NCBI GenBank assembly: GCA_963678775.2
Contig: CAXXGR010000002.1
Span: 682,001 to 746,000 of the forward strand
Direction: 5' to 3'
Length of the DNA stretch: 64,000 bases
Source: JBFHIJ01 sp963678775
Lineage (GTDB): Bacteria > Bacteroidota > Ignavibacteria > Kapaibacteriales > UBA2268
Below are positions 25,355 to 34,199 of the stretch, piece after piece. The notes beneath the pieces were generated by a model. That model was given only the letters and a program-made list of their open reading frames with translations, did no database searches and was not told the DNA's origin. Every line of letters begins with the position of its first letter. Positions within the stretch are counted from its first letter, which is position 1. A program made the position numbers and the translations under genes.

Positions 25355-27367
25355 ATGAAACGACTTATCGGATTAGTGTGCCTCTTATCTACAGCACTGT
25401 TTTCAAATCTAATTTCTTCGGAGCATACGGCTATAGTAGAAAAAATAAAGCAAATAAATGCTCAAAATGGCGAATATTCATATCAAAATATTAGAAGTAA
25501 AGGATATGAAATACCTGATGCTCATAGAACTGTGAAGTATAAACTATCTCAGACTGACCAGACCTTGGAAGGTTTACCTGATAATATTAGAACACCGGGC
25601 GAATTTGAAGAAGTGCAAGCTGTTATGATTCAATGGCCTTCTTATTCATTTGATAAAGATACTAATCAAATTTATCCTTATTATGGCGGGAAAGGAGATT
25701 ATTACAACTCTGCTACTAAACAGTGGGAAGAAAGAGATATAGCATTCGAATTACTTGATATATATCCTGAATATAGTGAACAGCCAATTATTTGGTCGCA
25801 GTTGGCTAATGCCATACAGCAGGAGGCAGAAGTATGGATTGTAATCCCTGCTTTAGCAGCTGATGATACTACAAATCTTAAAACATATTTAGCCAGTCAA
25901 GGCATGGCGCTAACGAACCATAGATTTATATTGGCTCCGAACAGCGTTAATGGATTTTGGATGCGAGACTACGGCCCTTGGGGCTTTTACTATGGAGATA
26001 ACGATGACATAGCTATAGCAGATTTTCAATACTATCCGGGCAGGCCGCTTGATGATGAGATTCCTGCACAAATTGCTGAAATGCTAGGATATAGTCATTA
26101 CGATTCTCCGGTGGAGATTGAAGGTGGTAACTTCATGTCAGATGGTTTTGGAAATGGATTTTATTCTGATGTTTTATATGGGAACAATGCAGATAATGTA
26201 GGCAAGATGTATGAATCTAAAACTCCTATGGATATGGATCAAGTAGATGAAGAGATGGCTAAAATATTAGGTCTTAAAAACAATGTGGTTTTAAAGCACT
26301 TATCAAACGATGGTGGTACCGGTCATATAGATATCTATTTGAAGCAATACGATCATGAATCAATGATAGCCACTAAGTATCCTGAAGAAATGCCTGCAAG
26401 TTCTGATATAACTACAGTTCAAAATAATTTGGATTTGATTGCAGGATATACTACTGCTAACGAAACTCCATATTATGTAGATAGAATCTTTTTGCCACAT
26501 GATGATGATGGCACCTATGTAAAATATCTGTCTCAAAATCCCGATCTTCAAGCTAGAGGATTTGTTAATGGATTGTTTGTTAATAAGACATTTATATTCC
26601 CATCTTTTTCAAATGATGCAGATGGTTACCAACAAGATACAGAAGCAGCAATAGCCAGATATAAACAACTTTTACCCGGCTATAATATAGTTCCTATAGA
26701 TTCTAGATACTTGGCTCCAATGGGCGGTGCTATCCACTGCATCACTATGCAGATACCTGCAGAAAACCCTGTACTTTATAAGCATAAAAGCTACAGAGGT
26801 GCTCAGGAAGAAAAAAATATTTATAGTTTTAAAGTTGAAATAGATAATCACAGCGGAATAGAGTATTCAAATTTGTATTTCAGAGTTCGAAATAGTGGAC
26901 TGGATTGGCAAAAAGTTGAACTTGCCAAGGTAGATGACACATTTGCAACTGCAGTTGATATGGCAGTTTTAGACATTAAAGACACAGTTGAGTATTATTT
27001 TGAAAGCATGACTAACAATCAGAAAAAAACTGTCTATCCGATTACTGCGCCGGATGGTTATTTTTCTTTCTGGTTTAAAGATGATACTTCTATAGAAGAG
27101 GACTCAGAACTTTCAGATATTAAACTTTATCCTAATCCGATAAGAAATGAAGCAACTTTAGAACTATATTCTACTTTAGAAACTGAAGCTACCCTAAGTA
27201 TATTTGATTTACTTGGTGGAAAAATCGCTAATTTGGGAGTAGCAAATCTAAGACAAGGTACGAACAGTATTCATTTTAATGTCCCTAATGTAGCAGCAGG
27301 AGTCTATATATTAAAATTAGAATCTGCTGAAATTACAACTACGCAGAAAATTGTAATAACAGAATAA
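25355..27367 (+). CDS. Secreted agmatine/peptidylarginine deiminase-family protein (T9SS)
   Basis: The 670-residue protein has a signal peptide (1-21). The PAD_porph/agmatine deiminase fold spans about 75-470. FWMRDYGPWG holds Asp205, EGGN lies at 256-259, GHIDI holds His324 and Asp326, and MGGAIHC ends with the catalytic Cys462. An Ig-like region (about 475-585) and a type IX C-terminal sorting domain (LYPNPIRNEA to VYILKLESAE) complete it. The same architecture is found in the Porphyromonas citrullinating enzyme PPAD. The enzyme hydrolyses a guanidino group to ureido plus ammonia. Free agmatine or protein arginine are both possible substrates; secretion favours an extracellular one. AAGGAA precedes the ATG. 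Confidence 0.88.
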   Translation: MKRLIGLVCLLSTALFSNLISSEHTAIVEKIKQINAQNGEYSYQNIRSKGYEIPDAHRTVKYKLSQTDQTLEGLPDNIRTPGEFEEVQAVMIQWPSYSFDKDTNQIYPYYGGKGDYYNSATKQWEERDIAFELLDIYPEYSEQPIIWSQLANAIQQEAEVWIVIPALAADDTTNLKTYLASQGMALTNHRFILAPNSVNGFWMRDYGPWGFYYGDNDDIAIADFQYYPGRPLDDEIPAQIAEMLGYSHYDSPVEIEGGNFMSDGFGNGFYSDVLYGNNADNVGKMYESKTPMDMDQVDEEMAKILGLKNNVVLKHLSNDGGTGHIDIYLKQYDHESMIATKYPEEMPASSDITTVQNNLDLIAGYTTANETPYYVDRIFLPHDDDGTYVKYLSQNPDLQARGFVNGLFVNKTFIFPSFSNDADGYQQDTEAAIARYKQLLPGYNIVPIDSRYLAPMGGAIHCITMQIPAENPVLYKHKSYRGAQEEKNIYSFKVEIDNHSGIEYSNLYFRVRNSGLDWQKVELAKVDDTFATAVDMAVLDIKDTVEYYFESMTNNQKKTVYPITAPDGYFSFWFKDDTSIEEDSELSDIKLYPNPIRNEATLELYSTLETEATLSIFDLLGGKIANLGVANLRQGTNSIHFNVPNVAAGVYILKLESAEITTTQKIVITE

Positions 27368-27389
27368 ACACTTTGAAAGTATTCACCTT

Positions 27390-27420
27390 AAAGCGGATCC
27401 AGATAGGGTTCGCTTTTTTT
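27390..27420 (+). terminator. Terminator of the deiminase gene
   Basis: AAAGCGGATCC (27390-27400) pairs with GGGTTCGCTTT (27406-27416) using two G-U pairs, followed by TTTT. It lies 22 bases after the stop codon. Confidence 0.75.
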
Positions 27421-27776
27421 ATTTTTATTAAAAATTATGATTTATTTACATTTCAAGTGATATTTCTTACTTTTTTACTTCTAGTCATTAGCTAAATATC
27501 TGATATAATCAGAAATTTATAAAATTGGTTCTTAGTTTTGTTTTCTTTGGCATAGATTAATACTGCTAATCATAAGTATTACCAGCCACGATTCTATAAA
27601 TTTTATTGTAATAAAAACTATTGGTAAATCCCTCCCAAGGCTATTTTAGCAATACTTCTGTCAAAAGATATAAGTCATATATTGGGAATATATATTAAAA
27701 CGACTGCAATTTTTACTAATTTTAATTAGGATATTTGGATTTTTTTTATTTATTTATGGTCTGAATTAAAAAGTTC
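27421..27776. other. Intergenic stretch, nothing recognised
   Basis: This long AT-rich stretch lies between the deiminase terminator and the promoter of the next gene. I find no ORF with a ribosome site, hairpin or repeat in it. Confidence 0.6.
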
Positions 27777-27808
27777 TTTGACAGCATAAAAAATAACAAA
27801 TAGATTGC
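27777..27808 (+). promoter_or_regulatory. Bacteroidota-type promoter of the 27836 gene
   Basis: TTTG (27777-27780), a 20-base spacer and TAGATTGC (27801-27808) match TTTG-N19/20-TAnnTTTG with one mismatch in the second box. The start codon is 28 bases downstream. Confidence 0.45.
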
Positions 27809-27835
27809 CATTTACAAATACAACGAGGGTTAGGT

Positions 27836-29392
27836 ATGCAAGAATTAACTAACTTGGTAAACCTTATTAAGAAGAGAAGACATCGTGTAATTGAAGTTTT
27901 TAACGAAGTTGACGATCCTTCTAAACAAACGATTTTAAATAAGTTTTACGCAGGTATTCGCTATCAGAAATACGCTACTGATGCCGATGCTGCTAAGGAC
28001 TTATACGACGTAGATGAACTGGAAAAAAAATACCAAATGCTTAAAGGTAGGCTCAGATCCCGCCTTTTGGACTCACTTATTTTCCTAAACATCAACGAAC
28101 CTAAGTATACAGCTTATCAGGAAGCATACTTTGAAGCTCACAAAAGTATGTTTTTTATAAAAACCCTGATAGAAGGAAACGTTTTTGAAACAGCTATTAA
28201 ACTATTAGATCATCTTTTAGAGGATGCAAAAAAATACTGTTTCACTAACTTAGTTTTAGAATCTGCACAGATGCTTATGGGACTATCTTATCAACATAAA
28301 ACTAAATATTCATTTGATAAGTACGCCAAAACTGCAAAAAAATACAATGAATTAAATTATGCGGAGGTTGAATCGAGACATTTTTATACTCAATTAGAAA
28401 AACATATAAGCAGAGCGGCAAGTTACCGCAAAGATTATTTCCATAAAGTAGAAGAAGAGCTAAATGTAATCAAAGATAGAGCTGAAAAGCTTGATTATTA
28501 TAATACAACTGTAGCTTACCACAGATGCAGAGTAGCTTTCCACTACATGAAGAAAGAGTATGATACAGTAATAGAACATTGCAATAATATCCAGAATCTT
28601 TATGCCAAACATGAGTTTATTGAAAATTCTGAGACTCTCAAGCTATTTTCTACAATGAAAATTAAAAGCTATATCAAGCTGGGGCAGTTTGATAAAGGCA
28701 TTTTAGAATCGAATAAGATGTTCAAATTCTTTAATAAAGGTAATCTGGAATGGTTCGAGTTTATGGATTTCCATATTCTGCTACTTTTCCATGCAGAGCG
28801 TTTCGACGAAGCAGAAGAGCACTTTATCAAAGTAATCAAAGAGCCTAAATATAACGATATGCCTGATCATATCAGAAATAGGTATAATATATATGCCGGC
28901 TATCTTTACTTCTCTGCCACTACAGAGTGGTTAGTTTCTAAAAAATGCACTAACAGGCCTTTCCAGAAACGCCATGGCTTATTAGACTTGATGGAAACTA
29001 TACCAGAATTTTCGAAAGATACTTTAGACTATAACGTATCAGCAGTAATTTTAAGAGTGTTGATACTCTTTGCTCATAATGATTTTGAGGGAATTTATAA
29101 TACATTAGATGCTATGCACTTCTATGCTCGTAAGCACTTGAAACGCTACGGGCACGAAAGAAGTAATATTTTCATACACATGCTAATCAAATTAGTGCAG
29201 CACAACTTTGACTATATCAGAGTAAGAAATTCTGCAGAAAAAATGTTTATGGATTTAGCTCCTTTCTCAGAAGAAGATGCTTCTTACTTAGATAATCTTG
29301 AAATTATGCCTTACGATAAACTTTGGAACTACCTGCTTACTCAACTTGACAGCAGACCAAAAAGAAAGGCAATTTTGAAACTTCACTATTAA
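27836..29392 (+). CDS. Unknown all-helical (TPR-like) protein
   Basis: The 518-residue product has no signal peptide or membrane segment. It is rich in Lys, Tyr and Phe and looks wholly alpha-helical. Several stretches have TPR-like spacing of small and aromatic residues (for example around 115-150, 190-260 and 275-330), but no clean repeat consensus. The N-terminal 100 residues contain charged helices (LVNLIKKRRHRVIEVFNEVDD). I do not recognise the family. It is monocistronic, with a good promoter match and a strong terminator, so it is probably an expressed cytoplasmic protein, perhaps a scaffold. Confidence 0.8.
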   Translation: MQELTNLVNLIKKRRHRVIEVFNEVDDPSKQTILNKFYAGIRYQKYATDADAAKDLYDVDELEKKYQMLKGRLRSRLLDSLIFLNINEPKYTAYQEAYFEAHKSMFFIKTLIEGNVFETAIKLLDHLLEDAKKYCFTNLVLESAQMLMGLSYQHKTKYSFDKYAKTAKKYNELNYAEVESRHFYTQLEKHISRAASYRKDYFHKVEEELNVIKDRAEKLDYYNTTVAYHRCRVAFHYMKKEYDTVIEHCNNIQNLYAKHEFIENSETLKLFSTMKIKSYIKLGQFDKGILESNKMFKFFNKGNLEWFEFMDFHILLLFHAERFDEAEEHFIKVIKEPKYNDMPDHIRNRYNIYAGYLYFSATTEWLVSKKCTNRPFQKRHGLLDLMETIPEFSKDTLDYNVSAVILRVLILFAHNDFEGIYNTLDAMHFYARKHLKRYGHERSNIFIHMLIKLVQHNFDYIRVRNSAEKMFMDLAPFSEEDASYLDNLEIMPYDKLWNYLLTQLDSRPKRKAILKLHY

Positions 29393-29402
29393 TGTTTTTA
29401 AG

Positions 29403-29438
29403 CCTGCTTGGTTGTGATAACTAAGCAGGTTTTTTTTG
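29403..29438 (+). terminator. Terminator of the 27836 gene
   Basis: CCTGCTT (29403-29409) pairs with AAGCAGG (29423-29429), followed by nine T. The flanking AAG/GTT adds weaker pairs. Confidence 0.8.
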
Positions 29439-29611
29439 CCCTTATTTTAATATCACCTTGATTTAACCCAGATCCCTAATACAAACTTGCGTTTGTGGCA
29501 AAAAGAAGCTAACTTAATATTCAAAAACTGTAGAGCCGCAATGCTTTGCGACTCATAAATCAACTTGATTTGGCAGAGATACAGGTTATGTTACAATTAG
29601 TTATATGGAAG
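29439..29611. other. Intergenic region with short GAGCCGCAA palindrome
   Basis: No gene is visible between the terminator and the dispersed repeat copy. GAGCCGCAA (29533-29541) and TTGCGACTC (29546-29554) form an 8-pair stem with one mismatch. It resembles the GACGCAA/TTGCGTC palindromes common in intergenic DNA of this phylum group. Confidence 0.45.
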
Positions 29612-29778
29612 TTGTCATTAGATGTTATTCTCGTGCAGTGAATGACCGTAGAACCAATGAGCAATCTTACTTCCTCTGTAAGAAAATATTATGTAATTGC
29701 TTATTGAACAAGGGGTTTAAATCCCTTGCCATTCAACAACTTAAATTCATTCGCATCTTTTCTAACGTCATTTTTGGA
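29612..29778 (+). repeat. Dispersed structured element, copy A
   Basis: This is one of three related intergenic copies (others at 37263 and 56050, same orientation). Shared blocks are TGTCATTAGAT at the left end, GAATGACCGTAGAACCAA, and CTTGCCATTCAA near the right. Internal pairings are CAATGAGCAAT (29655-29665) with ATTGCTTATTG (29696-29706), TCTTAC with GTAAGA inside that, TGAATG with CATTCA, and a near-palindrome AAGGGG-TTTAAA-TCCCTT (29710-29727). A 60-codon frame runs through it (29605-29787) but is not kept in the other copies. It is either a MITE-like transposable remnant or a structured RNA. Confidence 0.75.
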
Positions 29779-29973
29779 TTTAAATGACTTTTATCAAAGT
29801 AAAAGTATGAATAAAATCATTGATTCTATTTTAGATTAACAGTACAAACATTTATATTGCATTAGAATATTTGGATCAAGTAGTTTGTATTTTACACATA
29901 CAAAAGACTTGACATTTCGTCAATAAAGCTTTTACCGGACTGTTACACAAATTTATATATACTACACCAACCT

Positions 29974-30489
29974 ATGAAAACTATTCTGACCATATTGCTA
30001 ATGGCAATTGCAATATTTCTAACTTTGTATTTATTTCAAGGAAGTGACAAATTGGATTCTTCAGTTACTATTGATAAAATATTAGTAGAAAAGAGTAAAA
30101 GAGAATTGCATGTATTCTCCAATGGGGAACTTATAAAAACATATCATATCTCGCTTGGCTTCAGTCCATTAGGGCATAAAGAACAAGAGGGAGACGGGAA
30201 AACACCTGAAGGTATTTACCATATTGATGGAAAGAACCCTAACAGCGCATTTCATAAAAATCTAGGTATCTCTTATCCAAACTCGCAGGATAGAAAACAC
30301 GCTGACAGTCTTGGAGTGTCACCCGGTGGGCTTATCAAAATACATGGTATTAAAAATGGGTTTGGTGTTTTTGCTAGTATAATCCAAATGAGAGACTGGA
30401 CTGCAGGCTGCATCGCAGTAACTAACGACGAAATCGAAGAACTGTATACCGCAGTTCCCATGGGCACACCGATTGAGATAATACCATAA
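29974..30489 (+). CDS. L,D-transpeptidase (YkuD) family protein
   Basis: The 171-residue protein has an N-terminal membrane anchor or signal (about 3-20). The YkuD catalytic domain follows, with GDGKTPEGIY at 73-82, HG at 124-125 and the catalytic Cys146 in DWTAGCIAV. The family cross-links peptidoglycan by 3-3 bonds or attaches lipoproteins to it, acting in the periplasm. The usual S-x-GC-I-R-M reads T-A-GC-I-A-V here, a common variant. It is flanked by dispersed repeat copy A and the convergent tRNA-Phe gene. Confidence 0.9.
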   Translation: MKTILTILLMAIAIFLTLYLFQGSDKLDSSVTIDKILVEKSKRELHVFSNGELIKTYHISLGFSPLGHKEQEGDGKTPEGIYHIDGKNPNSAFHKNLGISYPNSQDRKHADSLGVSPGGLIKIHGIKNGFGVFASIIQMRDWTAGCIAVTNDEIEELYTAVPMGTPIEIIP

Positions 30490-30532
30490 GGTTCTATCGA
30501 AATATAGATATTCACATAAACTAAAAAAAAGA

Positions 30533-30565
30533 AAATCCTTATAACTTCATCAGCTATAAGGATTT
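30533..30565 (-). terminator. Terminator of tRNA-Phe
   Basis: AAATCCTTATA (30533-30543) and TATAAGGATTT (30555-30565) form a perfect 11-bp stem. On the minus strand it is followed by C and eight T. It may also stop the convergent transpeptidase transcript. Confidence 0.8.
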
Positions 30566-30580
30566 ATAAGTTTCTTCCAG

Positions 30581-30653
<73 letters not shown>

Positions 30654-30672
30654 TATTCCTAAAAATAGAATA

Positions 30673-30704
30673 CAAATATAAGAGTATTTATTTACTTTGC
30701 CAAA
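30673..30704 (-). promoter_or_regulatory. Bacteroidota-type promoter of tRNA-Phe
   Basis: Read on the minus strand, TTTG (30704-30701), a 20-base spacer and TATATTTG (30680-30673) match the consensus TTTG-N19/20-TAnnTTTG exactly. Transcription would start some 10-15 bases before the tRNA. Confidence 0.6.
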
Positions 30705-30779
30705 AGATATTTTATTCTTCTAAACTCTCTAGAATTTAAGTATTTTTGACAATTCTTTTATTATATCAAATAGTGAGTT

Positions 30780-31367
30780 ATGGGATTATTACAATACTTT
30801 GGACTAGCTTTGGAGAAATTATCTGCAGCAGAGCTGGAATTAATATCTAATATCGGATTAAATGAAGAATTGATGCGGCTGTTGAAAACAGAAACTACGG
30901 CTTCTCTTAAGCACATAAAACAGAATTCTATCGAAGCAGTTGCGTCTTCTACTAAGCCCGAAACTGCTTATATAATTGTTAAAAATTGCAAGAAACGGTT
31001 TAATGCAAATGGTATTCGACTTTTTGCCTGTAGTGAGCAGGATGAAGTAACTAATGTTGTTTCATTTAAGTCCGACTTTGAAAGCAGTATAATTCGCTTT
31101 GCAGGCACTAAAGGAAAAACTGAGCTTAACACTACAGATATACTTTGTGAGCTTATTGACAAATGGGATGCTCAATTTGAATTTGTAATCCATGGAGCAG
31201 GTAGTGATTGGATGCAATTAGAATTTACGACTCTTCCCGATGACAAAGATGCCTTTACTGAGGAGGTATTTACAGTTTGCCCCGATATCAAGACTGAGTT
31301 CAGCTACAATGAGAAACTAATTGATTCTATTAAAAGCAGCAAAATCTTAGGTCTTTGGTGGGATTAG
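30780..31367 (+). CDS. DUF4253-like protein
   Basis: The 195-residue soluble protein has no signal peptide. Its C-terminal half, from about residue 100, reads LIDKWDAQFEFVIHGAGSD, then LPDDKDAFTEEVFTVCPDI, and ends ILGLWWD. That pattern (WD...G-D-W...LP-x-D...E-x-x-x-x-CPD...LWWD) matches what I know of DUF4253 proteins, whose function is not established. Members occur near immunity-type genes in some genomes, but nothing here shows that. It is followed by a tiny membrane ORF. Confidence 0.7.
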   Translation: MGLLQYFGLALEKLSAAELELISNIGLNEELMRLLKTETTASLKHIKQNSIEAVASSTKPETAYIIVKNCKKRFNANGIRLFACSEQDEVTNVVSFKSDFESSIIRFAGTKGKTELNTTDILCELIDKWDAQFEFVIHGAGSDWMQLEFTTLPDDKDAFTEEVFTVCPDIKTEFSYNEKLIDSIKSSKILGLWWD

Positions 31368-31429
31368 CGAGACTTTTTTCTATGCCCTGTGTCTCTATAA
31401 TTAAGGAGCACAATTTGGGAGGGTTTATT

Positions 31430-31522
31430 ATGGTTATATTTTTAATATATTTTACGATAATAGCTTCGTTAGCTCTGGCATTAAATCTATTCCTGTATAT
31501 TCAGGAACACAAAGAGAGCTAA
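31430..31522 (+). CDS. Small single-pass membrane protein
   Basis: This 30-residue frame has a strong ribosome site (GGGAGGG, 7 bases before the ATG). One hydrophobic helix covers about residues 2-24, then a polar tail IQEHKES. An in-frame ATG at 31382 lacks a ribosome site, so the shorter product is preferred. It begins 62 bases after the DUF4253-like gene. Such small membrane proteins are often missed. The function is unknown, and expression would need evidence. Confidence 0.5.
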   Translation: MVIFLIYFTIIASLALALNLFLYIQEHKES

Positions 31523-31560
31523 AGCACAGTTAATTTGACCTCTAACTTCAAGTCTGTGCT

Positions 31561-31601
31561 AAAAAAGGGGTTGCTTTTAATATCTATTAAGAAGCAATCC
31601 C
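31561..31601 (-). terminator. Terminator of the dehydrogenase-like gene
   Basis: GGGGTTGCTT (31567-31576) pairs with AAGCAATCCC (31592-31601) with one G-U. On the minus strand it is followed by six T. Confidence 0.75.
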
Positions 31602-31642
31602 TAATTTTATAATTACTGCCGGCATAATTACCAATAAGATGA

Positions 31643-32692
31643 TTACACATATTCTACTCCTTCTACATCAAAAACAAAACTACTCCCGAAAGCCTCTAAT
31701 GGTGTCATAGCTCCTTTGTAATTACTATCCAGAACTTTTGTAATTGCTTTTAATGCAATTAATACAGTAAATAAGTAAGGCTCCGGGGTTTTTATCATCG
31801 TCTCTGCGTAGACTCCATCTTTGCTGCTCGAAGCTTTGGCATATACAAAAGCTTTGTCATGGAGCATAGAGTTTTCGCTTGGCCCTTTGGCATAAGTAGA
31901 AGCTATCCCTGAAAGTAATTTTTTCCCATATCTTTTACCGTAAAATTTGGAAAAGCTATAAAGCATACTTTCAGCCAAGCTAGCCCAAAAAGAAGACAAT
32001 GCATAGTAGACTCTGATATTAGGAATCTCCATAGATTTATAGCAAGCAACTAACTCACCTATAGGAATTTTGAAAGCAGTTCTTTTCTTGTGAGGGAAAT
32101 TGACTATAATATCAGATTTTTCGATTTTGCACTGATGAAGTGAGCTGTCTTTTATCTCATAGCCTCCTTTAGGAAGTAAAGCTATCATTTGCTTGAAAGT
32201 GCCTTTACTTGGCTTTGCCTGAGTAGCCATAACTATATCTAAAGTGTCGCAATGTGATAACTTTTGAGCAGTATGAGCCGCAACACACTCCGTTGCAATA
32301 ATATTAAAACCTACTCCGGGCATAATAAGTATACCACTTTCCTTGGCAACTCGATCCAAGGAATATAGGAAATCATATATTTCAAGATCGCCTGTAAGAT
32401 CCATATAGTGAGTTTTAGTTCGTAAGCAGGCTTCTACTAATGTGGGAGCAGATTTGCAATATGGTCCTGCAAGATTATATAGTAAATCAATATCTTTTAG
32501 ATTTGCTTCTATAGTTTTATCATCCTCAATACTAAATGTCCTAAACTCCAAACCAAGTTTAATAGCTAAGCGTTTAGTTTTAAGTGCATCTCTGCCTGCA
32601 ATAATGGGATTCATCTGTTGAGCTACCGCCTGCTTTGCCAGCCACTCTCCGGTAAAACCATAAGCACCATATATCATCCACTTACTTTGCAT
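31643..32692 (-). CDS. Saccharopine dehydrogenase-like oxidoreductase
   Basis: The 349-residue protein begins with a Rossmann motif, YGAYGFTGEWLAKQAV, followed by IIAGRD, as in the saccharopine dehydrogenase NADP-binding superfamily and the trans-acting enoyl reductase-like proteins. AGPYCKSAPTLVEACL and HYMDLTGD are conserved in that group. There is no lysine-pathway context, so a true saccharopine dehydrogenase is unlikely. The substrate is unknown. The gene stands alone and has its own terminator. Confidence 0.85.
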   Translation of the reverse strand: MQSKWMIYGAYGFTGEWLAKQAVAQQMNPIIAGRDALKTKRLAIKLGLEFRTFSIEDDKTIEANLKDIDLLYNLAGPYCKSAPTLVEACLRTKTHYMDLTGDLEIYDFLYSLDRVAKESGILIMPGVGFNIIATECVAAHTAQKLSHCDTLDIVMATQAKPSKGTFKQMIALLPKGGYEIKDSSLHQCKIEKSDIIVNFPHKKRTAFKIPIGELVACYKSMEIPNIRVYYALSSFWASLAESMLYSFSKFYGKRYGKKLLSGIASTYAKGPSENSMLHDKAFVYAKASSSKDGVYAETMIKTPEPYLFTVLIALKAITKVLDSNYKGAMTPLEAFGSSFVFDVEGVEYV

Positions 32693-32854
32693 AAATCTTA
32701 TAAAAAGGTGATAAAAATGACATTGTATATGTACATATACGAATAAAGATAAGTATTATGCTAATACAATTTTTATTCATATATTGAACTTGTGATGTGC
32801 AAAAGTTTATAATTGTGAATATGTTGAAAATATACCAAAGTATTAGAGGTTTAT

Positions 32855-34195
32855 ATGAAGCTAAGTTATATCTTGACGATAGTAATGCTACTGCAGTTCC
32901 TTATATCTTGCGGTGATGACACAAAAGATAATGTGCCAACTACGATAGAATATAATAAGTCTAAACTAGAATATGAAGCAAGAGTAAAATGGCTCAAAGA
33001 GGCAAAATTTGGAGTAATTGTTCACTTTGGTCCCGGGACGCTTACAGGTGAGGAAATCAGCTGGTGTAGAATTTCCGACCGGGGCGATGGGTCTAACCCC
33101 TATGAGTCTGATTTCTGCGAAGTGACTCGTACCCCAGAGGAATATGATTCACTTTATACACAGTTTAATCCAACGAAGTTTAATCCTGATGAATGGGTTG
33201 ATATTTTTAAAAATAGCGGTTTTAATTACTTTCTTTTTGTATCTAAGCATCATGATGGATTCTGTAACTTTGAAACAGAATATGCTTACAACGGATACAA
33301 TATCACTAATCCAAATTGTCCTTATGGAGCTGATATTTCTTATGAACTTGCTCAGTCTTCTAAAGCTAAGGATCTGAAATTCGGTTTTTATTACTCGGTG
33401 CCTGACTGGAAAGACCCGGACTTCATGAAGAGCACTCATGGACGGTACTTAGAGAGAATGGAAGGTCAAATAGAAGAACTGCTTGCGGAAAAATACTCTC
33501 CTGATCTTATGTTTTTTGATTCAAGATTTCCAGTCGAATATTTTAATGGCGAAAACATCGTCGAAAAAATATGGGATAGACACCCTGATATGATAATAAA
33601 TGACAGATGCCTCTATAGGGGGGATTATATGACTCCTGAAGGGCATCTTTATGATTTCAATAACAAAAAGATGTGGATGGCTCTCTACGGTTTGGGGCGC
33701 CATTGGTCTTATGTGAAAGATGATATACTCCAATCTAAAGATCAAATACTTACGAATCTCTCCAGAACGGTTTGCAACGACGGTATTTTTACAATTGGTA
33801 TAGGCCCGAAACCGGACGGTACTATAGATGAAGATCATGCTCAAAGAATATTAGATGTAGGTACATGGCTCGAAAAATATGGTGAATGTATATACAAAAC
33901 TGCGGGAGGCCCTTATGCTAACTTCCCACAGGCGGGTGCGACCTATATAGATAACGTAATTTATCTTCATGTCAGAGATTGGGGGAACAATATTATTATT
34001 TTACCAAAGTTAAAAGCAGACATAATAAACTTGACGGCTTTGAACAGTACTAATCAATTTGAAATTAGTGCTGCCGGTGACCAGTTAGTTATTAGTAGAA
34101 TAACTGATGAAGAAGTCGACGGGCCTTTTGAAGTATTAAAGATAGAAACAGATACACAAATTCAAAATTTGTCAATAATTAAATGGGAAGAATAA
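32855..34195 (+). CDS. Alpha-L-fucosidase (GH29) lipoprotein
   Basis: The 446-residue protein begins with a lipoprotein signal (lipobox LISC, Cys19). The GH29 catalytic barrel spans about 45-360, with FGVIVHFGPGTL, SKHHDGFCNFET and LKFGFYYSVPDW typical of the family. PDLMFFDSRF probably holds the nucleophile Asp. It should hydrolyse alpha-L-fucosides from host or algal glycans at the cell surface. It is first of three same-strand genes with 4- and 19-base gaps: this enzyme, an LRR lipoprotein and a T9SS propeller protein. Confidence 0.9.
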   Translation: MKLSYILTIVMLLQFLISCGDDTKDNVPTTIEYNKSKLEYEARVKWLKEAKFGVIVHFGPGTLTGEEISWCRISDRGDGSNPYESDFCEVTRTPEEYDSLYTQFNPTKFNPDEWVDIFKNSGFNYFLFVSKHHDGFCNFETEYAYNGYNITNPNCPYGADISYELAQSSKAKDLKFGFYYSVPDWKDPDFMKSTHGRYLERMEGQIEELLAEKYSPDLMFFDSRFPVEYFNGENIVEKIWDRHPDMIINDRCLYRGDYMTPEGHLYDFNNKKMWMALYGLGRHWSYVKDDILQSKDQILTNLSRTVCNDGIFTIGIGPKPDGTIDEDHAQRILDVGTWLEKYGECIYKTAGGPYANFPQAGATYIDNVIYLHVRDWGNNIIILPKLKADIINLTALNSTNQFEISAAGDQLVISRITDEEVDGPFEVLKIETDTQIQNLSIIKWEE

Positions 34196-34199
34196 TAAA

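Noticed and set aside
29605..29787. A 60-codon plus-strand frame through dispersed copy A
   Set aside because: The frame is not kept in copies B and C, has no ribosome site and does not resemble a protein; the conserved features are base-paired stems.
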